Source: UBA5499 sp002426275 (GTDB taxonomy: Bacteria; Bacillota; DTU084). From it: a DNA stretch of 9,154 nt. Made by a program: the position numbers and the translations under genes. The stretch covers positions 1 to 9,154 of the forward strand of contig CALASN010000166.1 in assembly GCA_937888735.1 (NCBI GenBank), written 5' to 3'. Shown in pieces: positions 1 through 5,677 of the stretch (its first letter is position 1; each line of letters begins with the position of its first letter). The notes under the pieces are model-generated. The model made no database searches. It was not told the origin of the DNA and worked only from the letters and a program-made list of their open reading frames with translations.

Positions 1-93
1 CCGCTATAGCCACAAGCGCGGCTTTTGGGGCAGCCCACGTCCAGAATCAACCGGAGCTCTTTGGTCGGCCATTTTTACGAGCGGCCGGCTTGC
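1..93. other. Unassigned contig end downstream of hydF
   Basis: This short stretch follows the hydF stop. No convincing terminator is visible on the minus strand: only a 4-bp GAGC/GCTC hairpin without a T-tract. One minus-strand frame stays open from about 82 to the edge and would read ...LILDVGCPKSRACGYS, but it lacks a good ATG start and ribosome-binding site. A minus-strand ATG at about position 75 runs into a stop after 22 codons. It may be the start of another operon gene cut by the contig end, or simply spacer. Confidence 0.3.
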
Positions 94-1326
94 TCAGAGA
101 TCGTTTTTCTCCAGCGCAAGGCTCGCGGCAGGAAATGGCTGCAGCGCCCTGGGGAGGATTCCCATGACATATGCGATCAAGATGCCGTAATTGGTGATGT
201 AAACTCCCCGCCGCCGCGCTTCCTCCACCCGGTACCGCATTTCCCTCCCATTGAGCATGCAGCCTCCGCAATGGACGATCACCGCGTATTCCGCGATATT
301 CTCCGGATAAGTGGCGCCTCTGGCCCAGGCAAATTGGATGTCTCCGCCCGCCAGCTGACGAATCCAGCGGGGAATTTTTACAGTGCCGATGTCATCTGAC
401 TGCCGGTGATGGGTACAACCCTCCACAATCAATACCTTATCGCCAGGAGAGAGCCTTTCGATGCGTTTGACCCCCCGCACCATTTCGGCCAGATCACCTT
501 TCTGCCGCGCGAAGAGAATAGAGAACGAAGTCAGCGGAATCTCGGGGGGCGTGTCCGCGGACACCTTCAAAAAAGCCTGCGAATCCGTAATCACAATGAC
601 GGGCGGAACATTCAAACGTTCCAGGGTCAGTTTCAGCTCCTGCTCTTTGGTGATCACAGCCAGCGCGTCGCATTCGATGATATCTCGGATCGTCTGTTGC
701 TGCGGAAGGATCAGCCTGCCTTTGGGAGCAGCTTTGTCGATTGGCGTTACCAGTACGGCCACATCGCCAGGGTGGATGAGATCTCCCACCAGCGCCGGTT
801 CCGCGTCCTCATAATTAGAGTTGGCGATGATGAAGCTCTTTACTTCTTCGATTCCCAAACCGCTGCGCGCGCTGGCGCAGACCAGCGGGACTTTCACCGT
901 CCGCTTCAGCGCTTCAAGCTCATGGGAGTCCGGCAGGCGCTTATCGCATTGATTGAGCACGCAGATGCAGGGGAGCCGCCGCTTTATGAGTAGCTGGATA
1001 AACTCAAGTTCAAACGCGGTTATGCCCGCCGTCACATCTGCCACCACCACGGCCAGATCACATTTGCGCAGCACCTGGTATGTTTTCTCAACTCTGAGCT
1101 TTCCAAGCTCGCCCGCATCGTCCAGACCCGCCGTATCAATAAACACGACCGGTCCGATGGGCAGAAGCTCCATTGCCTTATAGACCGGGTCGGTGGTTGT
1201 TCCCGCCACCTGGGAGGTGACGGCGATCTCCTGCCCGGTCAGGGCGTTGATCAGGGAAGACTTGCCGGCATTCCTTCTGCCGAAGAGCCCGATGGTAAAG
1301 CGGCTTGCCATTGGGGTTGCGTTCAT
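94..1326 (-). CDS. hydF: [FeFe]-hydrogenase maturation GTPase HydF
   Basis: HydF is the GTPase scaffold that receives iron-sulfur precursors made by HydG and HydE, completes the 2Fe subsite of the H-cluster and transfers it to apo-hydrogenase in the cytoplasm. Numbered from the upstream GTG at 1335, the N-terminal G domain shows the P-loop GRRNAGKS (residues 19-26), G3 DTAG (67-70) and G4 NQCDK (128-132). The C-terminal cluster-binding motif is complete: CTH at 307-309, then 45 residues, then HCGGC at 355-359, fitting the family pattern CxH-x(44-53)-HCxxC. I prefer the ATG at 1326: it overlaps the aspA stop as ATGA and gives MNATP, the usual HydF beginning. The GTG at 1335 adds three codons and has a better-spaced AAAGGA upstream, so it remains possible. 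Length (410 aa) is normal. It is the last visible gene of the hyd operon and looks intact. Confidence 0.95.
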   Translation of the reverse strand: MNATPMASRFTIGLFGRRNAGKSSLINALTGQEIAVTSQVAGTTTDPVYKAMELLPIGPVVFIDTAGLDDAGELGKLRVEKTYQVLRKCDLAVVVADVTAGITAFELEFIQLLIKRRLPCICVLNQCDKRLPDSHELEALKRTVKVPLVCASARSGLGIEEVKSFIIANSNYEDAEPALVGDLIHPGDVAVLVTPIDKAAPKGRLILPQQQTIRDIIECDALAVITKEQELKLTLERLNVPPVIVITDSQAFLKVSADTPPEIPLTSFSILFARQKGDLAEMVRGVKRIERLSPGDKVLIVEGCTHHRQSDDIGTVKIPRWIRQLAGGDIQFAWARGATYPENIAEYAVIVHCGGCMLNGREMRYRVEEARRRGVYITNYGILIAYVMGILPRALQPFPAASLALEKNDL

Positions 1327-2732
1327 ATTTCCCACTTCGTTTTTTCCTTTCCAGCTGTCGGCGCTGTGAGCCGTTCGGGTTTCAATATTTCAGCCAGCGT
1401 TTTTTCATCCAGTAATCTGCGCTCCAAAACTATTTCCCGCACCGTCTTGCCAGTCTCGAGACACAGAGCCGCCACCTGGGACGCTTTGTCATATCCCATA
1501 AGCCCGGTCAGGGCGGTGGCCAAAATATAGCTTTCGGAGACCTTCCGGGAACAGTTTTCCCTGTTCGCTTGAATCCCCTTGATACAGCGTTCAATAAACA
1601 ATGGGAGTATATGGTCCAGCAAATCCAGCATCTCCAGGAGAGCTTTCGCAATCAGCGGTAAAAAAGCGTTCAGCTCCAGTTGCCCGGCCTGAGAGGCCAA
1701 CGTCACGGCCAGATCGTCCGCCATGATCTGGAAGGCCGCCTGATTTACGGCCTCGCAGATCACAGGGTTAACCTTGCCGGGCATGATGGAGGAGCCGGCC
1801 TGCACGGCGGGCAGCACGATTTCCCCGAAGCCAGCGCGCGGACCTGACGAAAGCAATCTCAAATCGCCCGCGATCTTGGCGAGACTGACCGCCGCCGCCT
1901 TCAGAAGGCCGGAGACCTCCGCGAAAACATCGCAGTTCTGCGTGGGGTCCATCATGAATTCCGCCCGCGCCAGGCCGATGCCTGTCAGCTGACGCAGCCG
2001 CTCGATCACGGTGAAGATGTATTCCCTGGGAGCATTGATCCCCGTACCGACGGCGGTCCCGCCGATGTTTACCTGCCGCAGCCGCTCCTCAGCCTTATAC
2101 AGCCGCCAACGATCGCGGGAGACAGCCTGCGCCCACGCCCCGAATTCCTGCCCCAATGTCACGGGAACCGCATCCTGCATCTCGGTTCTGCCCACCTTGA
2201 CAACGCCGGAAAATTCCGCTTCCTTTTCCTGCAGCGCGGTCTGCAGCGCCGCGAATTTCTCCGCCACGGGCTTGAGCAGGCGGATGGCGGCAATGCGCAC
2301 TGCTGTGGGAAACACGTCGTTAGTGGATTGATGCAGATTGACGTGATCCAAAGGATGGACAAGGGCATAGTCGCCCTTCCTGCCGCCCAAAAGTTCAATG
2401 GCGCGGTTTGCGATCACTTCGTTTGCGTTCATGTTTGCGGAGGTGCCAGCGCCGCCCTGCATGCAGTCCACCGCAAACTGATCCCGCAAGGCGCCGGAGA
2501 GGATTTCATCGCAGGAAGCGACGATGGCATCCGCAATCCGCCCGTCCAACGCCCCGATGCCGCGGTTAGTCAGGGCGGCGGCTTTTTTGATGATCACCAG
2601 CGCCTCCACAAGGGCGGCGTGAAGCGGCGCGCCGGTAATGTTGAAATTTTGGAGCGCGCGCGCCGTGTGGACGCCGTAGTATGCGCTATCGTCTATCTGC
2701 ATTTCACCAAGGAGATCGTGTTCCGTCCTCAT
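1323..2732 (-). CDS. aspA: Aspartate ammonia-lyase (aspartase)
   Basis: This enzyme reversibly splits L-aspartate into fumarate and ammonia in the cytosol. The 469-residue protein belongs to the fumarase/aspartase superfamily. It starts with the typical RTEHDLLGE...YYGVHT segment and carries GGAGTSANMNANEVIANRA from about residue 93 and HQSTND at 134-139. The signature GSSIMPGKVN lies at 313-322, with the catalytic serine loop at Ser315. The N-terminus and overall pattern favour aspartase over class II fumarase, but the two are close and the assignment is by family resemblance. The start is an ATG six bases after a perfect AGGAGG. It lies 152 bp after hydG and its stop overlaps the hydF start, so translation of the two is probably coupled. 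Placement between hydG and hydF suggests a service role, for example ammonia supply for the H-cluster bridge (inference). Confidence 0.9.
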   Translation of the reverse strand: MRTEHDLLGEMQIDDSAYYGVHTARALQNFNITGAPLHAALVEALVIIKKAAALTNRGIGALDGRIADAIVASCDEILSGALRDQFAVDCMQGGAGTSANMNANEVIANRAIELLGGRKGDYALVHPLDHVNLHQSTNDVFPTAVRIAAIRLLKPVAEKFAALQTALQEKEAEFSGVVKVGRTEMQDAVPVTLGQEFGAWAQAVSRDRWRLYKAEERLRQVNIGGTAVGTGINAPREYIFTVIERLRQLTGIGLARAEFMMDPTQNCDVFAEVSGLLKAAAVSLAKIAGDLRLLSSGPRAGFGEIVLPAVQAGSSIMPGKVNPVICEAVNQAAFQIMADDLAVTLASQAGQLELNAFLPLIAKALLEMLDLLDHILPLFIERCIKGIQANRENCSRKVSESYILATALTGLMGYDKASQVAALCLETGKTVREIVLERRLLDEKTLAEILKPERLTAPTAGKEKTKWEI

Positions 2733-2884
2733 GCCGGACCTCCTATTCTATAATCAGCTTTGTAGCATAAAGAACCTCTGCAATACGGTATTTCCGCTTC
2801 CTAGGGCGGCAGCTGTCTGTCCGCTCAGGTTGAAAAAACAATGAGACCGCTCTGCGGTCAAATTCAACTGCTCCGCAATCGCTC
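2733..2884 (-). terminator. hydG-aspA gap with hairpin and T-run
   Basis: The gap contains, on the minus strand, a hairpin with stem GACCGC/GCGGTC and loop AGA (plus-strand 2845-2859). After a 6-nt interval comes a run of six T (2833-2838). The T-run is displaced from the stem, so this may be a leaky terminator that lowers aspA-hydF relative to hydG rather than a full stop. No convincing separate promoter for aspA is visible. The strong AGGAGG of aspA lies just before 2733. Confidence 0.5.
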
Positions 2885-4336
2885 CTACAGGCGCAGATCC
2901 CGTTCGCCGTTTTCGATCCGCTTCAGATTGTCTAGTATCTTTCCGTAAATAGGTTCGTTTCGGAACTTCTCCAAATGGTTCTTGAGAATCTCTTCGCCTT
3001 TTTGCTTCGTCTCGGCTGAAGCATAGTCCAGCAGATATTCCTTAAGCGTAAAGATGGCGTTGGGGATACAGAAATTATGGACAAACTTAGATTTTGCCAC
3101 CTTCATGAATTGTTCCCCTGTGCGGCCCGCGCGGTAACACGCTGTGCAGAAGGAAGGGATAAATTGCATGTCGCAGATTTCGCTTACCACGCCGTCCAGA
3201 GAACGGTCGTCGCCGATGGTGAACTGTTCTTTGTCCGGCAACGCATTCGCGCTTTTGGATTTGGCGTAGGCGCCGACGCCGATGCGCGTTCCAGCATCGA
3301 TCTGCGATACCCCAAAGGGAATAACCTCCTTGCGCACTCTTTCCGGCTCGCGGGCCGTACAGATCATACCTGTATAAGGGATGGAAAGGCGTAAAACTGC
3401 CACCAGTTTTTTGAAGTCCTCGTCGCTGACCGCATACTCCGGATGCTGGGAATAGGGCGTATCTGTTGCGGGATTAATGCGGGGGAAAGAAATGGTATGC
3501 GGACCCACGCCGTTGAACGTCTCCTCCAGGTGGATGGTGTGGTAAAGAAGCCCCATCACTTCAAAGCGCCAGTCGTACAATCCGAACAGAACGCCGATGC
3601 CGTTGTCATCCACTCCCGCCTGCTGTGCCCTGTCCATGCAGTAAAGCCGCCAGCGGTAATGGCCCTTGATGGTATTCTGCGGATGCATTCTGCGGTATGT
3701 ATCGTGGTGATAGGTTTCCTGGAAGACTTGGAAAGTGCCGATGCCTACCTCCTTGAGTTTTTTCAGTTCATCAACGGTAAGCGGCGCACAATTGATGTTG
3801 GCGCGCCGGATTTCCCCGTGCTCGGTCTTTACGCTGTACACTCTTCTTACAGTATCGCACATAAAGTCTACCTCTGTTTTCGGGGATTCCCCGTAGACGA
3901 GCACGGTGCGTTTCTGGCCTTCCTCGATCATGATGCGCACTTCCTGCTCGATCTCGTCTAGGCTGAGCGTCTTGCGGTGCATAGACGTGTTGCTGGAACG
4001 AAAGCCGCAATAGCGGCAGTTGTTCGCGCACTCGTCGCTGATATACAGGGGCGCGAAAAACACGATGCGGTCTCCGTAGACTTCTTCTTTGAGCTGATGG
4101 GCCAGCTCGTACATTTCCTGTATGGTGCTGTCATCTTTGTTCTGGATCAGGATGGCCGTTTCCTCCGGCTCAAGCCGCACGCACTGCTCCGCCTTCTCAA
4201 GCACGCGCCGTACGTCCGCTTTGGACGGATTTTCCCACTTGTTAAGCTGCGCCCAAATTTTATCGTCGTCGATAAAATCATGATCAAGCTTATCATATTC
4301 CTCAAATTCCTTTTTGTATTTCTCAACAAAACTCAT
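2885..4336 (-). CDS. hydG: [FeFe]-hydrogenase maturation radical SAM enzyme HydG
   Basis: HydG cleaves L-tyrosine by radical SAM chemistry and turns the fragment into CO and cyanide bound to iron, the precursor for the H-cluster 2Fe subsite. The 483-residue protein has the radical SAM motif CxxxCxxC at Cys103, Cys107 and Cys110 (CANNCRYC), followed by GFR. The HydG-specific second cluster motif CX2CX22C is at Cys397, Cys400 and Cys423. This C-terminal motif separates HydG from its relative ThiH. A conserved GPHTIS segment lies at about 278-283 in the barrel, where family members have a histidine ligand for the extra iron. Length is normal and there are no breaks. The ATG overlaps the stop of the upstream TM1266-type gene as ATGA, so the two are translationally coupled. 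A GGAAG element inside the upstream gene can serve as ribosome-binding site. Confidence 0.97.
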   Translation of the reverse strand: MSFVEKYKKEFEEYDKLDHDFIDDDKIWAQLNKWENPSKADVRRVLEKAEQCVRLEPEETAILIQNKDDSTIQEMYELAHQLKEEVYGDRIVFFAPLYISDECANNCRYCGFRSSNTSMHRKTLSLDEIEQEVRIMIEEGQKRTVLVYGESPKTEVDFMCDTVRRVYSVKTEHGEIRRANINCAPLTVDELKKLKEVGIGTFQVFQETYHHDTYRRMHPQNTIKGHYRWRLYCMDRAQQAGVDDNGIGVLFGLYDWRFEVMGLLYHTIHLEETFNGVGPHTISFPRINPATDTPYSQHPEYAVSDEDFKKLVAVLRLSIPYTGMICTAREPERVRKEVIPFGVSQIDAGTRIGVGAYAKSKSANALPDKEQFTIGDDRSLDGVVSEICDMQFIPSFCTACYRAGRTGEQFMKVAKSKFVHNFCIPNAIFTLKEYLLDYASAETKQKGEEILKNHLEKFRNEPIYGKILDNLKRIENGERDLRL

Positions 4337-4608
4337 GCCTCACGCTTCCTTTCTTCCTGCTGGCTGTTTTTCGTGACCATTGATTTGACCGTCGCTCCCC
4401 GGACCCTTCCCAGTTTACCGGTCAGGGCGCTGAGCTCATCGTTGGTTCCGTCTACGATCAGCGAGATGACAGATATCTCCCGTTCCCGGTAAGGAAGGCC
4501 CATCCTGCCGACGATCAGGCCGGCGTGTTCATGAAGAATCAAATTGACGCGCTCAACGCATGAAAAATCTTCGATCACAATGCCGACGATCCCAATTCTT
4601 TTTCCCAC
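4333..4608 (-). CDS. TM1266-family iron-only hydrogenase system regulator
   Basis: A small protein of 91 residues of the TM1266 family (ferredoxin-like, ACT/NikR-C-like fold), which is found next to hydE, hydF and hydG in many anaerobes and is annotated as a putative regulator of the iron-only hydrogenase system. Its exact activity is not established. It opens with a typical RIGIVGIVIED strand and later has EREISVISLIVDG and a C-terminal charged tail (NSQQEERKREA) after the fold. There is no DNA-binding helix-turn-helix, so direct DNA binding is not evident from sequence. The start is a GTG at 4606-4608, placed 8 nt after AAAGGAGG; no ATG in this frame fits. It is the first gene of the hyd operon, behind a long structured leader, and its stop overlaps the hydG start by four bases. 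Confidence 0.88.
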   Translation of the reverse strand: MGKRIGIVGIVIEDFSCVERVNLILHEHAGLIVGRMGLPYREREISVISLIVDGTNDELSALTGKLGRVRGATVKSMVTKNSQQEERKREA

Positions 4609-4799
4609 TTCATCATCCTCCTTTAAAGCGAAAAGCTCCCTTCCCGCAATATTTCGCGGAAAGGGAGCGCCAAAACGGCAAAGAAAGCATACCGGTTGCG
4701 CGCCTTCCCGCTCGGATAAGCCTTGCGGTCAGGTATATTCAAAAGCCCTATATCTTCAAGCAGGTACTGCGAGCAGATATATTGCGGTTTTCTCTTCAC
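4609..4799 (-). promoter_or_regulatory. Structured 5' leader of the hyd operon (candidate attenuator)
   Basis: About 190 nt lie between the predicted transcription start and the GTG at 4608, long for a simple leader. It can fold into an early hairpin (4749-4781: 7-bp TATATCT/AGATATA, internal loop, then GCAG/CTGC) and a late 13-bp hairpin (4635-4668). A segment at 4703-4711 (minus GCGGGAAGG) is identical to part of the late hairpin's 3' arm and could compete for its 5' arm. A further segment at 4725-4733 (minus CCTGACCGC) could in turn mask the competitor with 7 of 9 pairs. I do not recognise any known riboswitch class (not TPP, SAM, FMN, cobalamin, glycine, purine, T-box or c-di-GMP by eye). 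Confidence 0.5.
4631..4668 (-). terminator. Terminator-like hairpin just upstream of the first hyd gene
   Basis: Read on the minus strand the arms GCTCCCTTTCCGC and GCGGGAAGGGAGC pair over 13 bp with a single G-U wobble and an 8-nt loop. On the plus strand the same position is a C-A mismatch, so the structure is optimal only in the operon's own RNA. TTTT follows the stem directly (4631-4634), then CGCTTT. The T-tract is short, so it may be a weak terminator or a stem that spaces or shields the nearby AAAGGAGG. Confidence 0.55.
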
Positions 4800-4803
4800 C
4801 TAT

Positions 4804-4831
4804 ATTTTAGCATTTAAATTCTTCTTGTCAA
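4804..4831 (-). promoter_or_regulatory. Sigma-A promoter of the hyd operon
   Basis: On the minus strand a perfect -35 TTGACA (4826-4831), a 16-bp spacer and a -10 TAAAAT (4804-4809) preceded by TG at the extended -10 position. Transcription should start near 4797-4799. Spacer, consensus match and position ahead of the regulator-hydG-aspA-hydF unit all agree. Confidence 0.8.
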
Positions 4832-4843
4832 TGTAGGCGCTGC

Positions 4844-4876
4844 GTCAGAATGGACGATGGCCACGGAGCTTCTGAC
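4844..4876. repeat. Inverted repeat upstream of the hyd promoter
   Basis: A perfect 7-bp inverted repeat, GTCAGAA (4844-4850) and TTCTGAC (4870-4876), separated by 19 bp. It lies 12 bp upstream of the -35 box of the hyd promoter, a position suited to an activator site. No T-run follows on the minus strand, so it does not look like a terminator. Confidence 0.35.
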
Positions 4877-4992
4877 AAAATTGTACAGATGCTCCATAAT
4901 GAGATAGTATATATTTGCTGTTCAAGTATTTGCTTTTGATTTTCATCAGCCTTCGCTCATTGATCGTCGTGCCGCCGAACGGGAAACGACCA

Positions 4993-5050
4993 CCAGCTTG
5001 CCGACACGGTTTGGGGAGCGACGTCTCTCTGCCAGCTTGTCGTGGGAGCG
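4993..5050. repeat. GC-rich pair of imperfect direct repeats
   Basis: Two copies begin CCAGCTTG(C/T)CG and end GGAGCG: 4993-5020 (28 bp) and 5032-5050 (19 bp), the second shorter by a 9-bp internal gap. They sit in a GC-rich island inside an otherwise AT-rich gap. Open frames through the island show no recognisable protein. It may be a small intergenic repeat element or the scar of one. Confidence 0.45.
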
Positions 5051-5097
5051 GCATAAGGCTTTTAGTGGGCTCATTAGATTCGCCTCGAGAAATTGTT

Positions 5098-5128
5098 ATA
5101 AGAAAAGCGCCTACCGTTTGATAGGTGC
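5098..5128 (-). terminator. Weak minus-strand terminator candidate
   Basis: On the minus strand GCACCTA and TAGGCGC (5107-5128) form a 7-bp stem with one A-C mismatch and an 8-nt loop, followed at once by TTTTCTTAT. It lies after the decayed ATPase remnant and could end minus-strand transcripts coming from the right, including those of the corrinoid-activator operon. Confidence 0.4.
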
Positions 5129-5149
5129 ATAAAGTTCATGTGCGGCATA

Positions 5150-5389
5150 TCATTGGGATAAGTCAATCAGGTTTATGGCTTTGATTCCTTCGTAAGAAGT
5201 AATATAACTGTTATCCATGGAAAAACTATTTTTCTCATAATTGTCCTGCCTAAGCTTGAGCGGTCGCAGCTCACGCTCCCGGACTTCTTCGGTTGACATA
5301 GCCTCTGTCACCTGAACATACAGCTTTGCGTTCGGTTTTTCCGCAACTCCCGGCCACCTTCGCGCGAGAGAGCGCCCTGCTGAAATCAA
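5150..5389 (-). pseudogene. 3' remnant of a DUF4143-type AAA ATPase gene
   Basis: The translated segment from about 5345 down to 5150 (AEKPNAKLYVQVTEAMS..., RERELRPLKLRQDNYEK, SYITSYEGIKAINLID) closely resembles the C-terminal end of bacterial ATP-binding proteins with a DUF4143 domain, which normally run to about 400 residues and end ...GIKAINLIDFLL. Only about 60 residues remain, with no AAA/Walker part upstream, and the only start in frame is a TTG without ribosome-binding site. The sequence reads EKNSFSMD where the family has EKIVLSMD. This fits one extra base in the A-run (plus 5229-5233) and one lost in the T-run (plus 5221-5225), that is, two compensating frameshifts. The last residues (LSQ) also diverge. 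These proteins are common accessory ATPases, often horizontally moved. The remnant is presumably non-functional. Confidence 0.75.
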
Positions 5390-5677
5390 CAGGAGATCAT
5401 TGCCCCAAGTTCATCTTGTCGCTGGAATGCCCATAGGCGAGGATAGGAGCAAGCAGAAAAACATCGTGGCTTTTTTTGGAAGCGTAAATAGTTTACAACA
5501 AAGATGACCATAGCATGGAACGTTCCGTGATAAACGCACGGTGACTGCGCCTCTTTCCGAGGCTCTCTCTGGCCATTGAGCAAAAGCACTCAAGCGTGGG
5601 AATAAAGCTGTTTTATTTCTACTTTTTGAACGTGCCTTGCAGCTTTCAAGTCTCTAAAATCGTCTGGGATCACATTC
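5390..5677. other. Gene-free spacer
   Basis: No gene, RNA or clear terminator is seen between the ATPase remnant and the stop of the corrinoid-activator gene. Two overlapping minus-strand frames of 60 and 67 codons show no known motif, no good start signal and no link to the missing part of the ATPase. It could be decayed coding sequence. Confidence 0.4.

Noticed and set aside
2757..2884. Minus-strand open frame of about 42 codons between hydG and aspA (reading ...AEQLNLTAERSHCFFNLSGQ...)
   Set aside because: It has no ATG or GTG start with a suitable ribosome-binding site and no recognised motif, and its first part would be translated across the hairpin. Chance open frame is the simpler reading.
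4609..4800. Known riboswitch or T-box in the hyd leader
   Set aside because: No conserved core of the common classes or the T-box AGGGTGGNACCGCG element could be found by eye; kept only as an unclassified candidate.
4845..5121. Overlapping frames of 68-69 codons on both strands over the GC-rich repeats
   Set aside because: Their protein sequences are repetitive products of the GC-rich element, with no known domain and no convincing start signal.
5386..5593. Two overlapping minus-strand frames (60 and 67 codons) as small genes or the missing ATPase part
   Set aside because: Neither shows AAA/Walker or DUF4143 features nor a good ribosome-binding site, so I left them as spacer.
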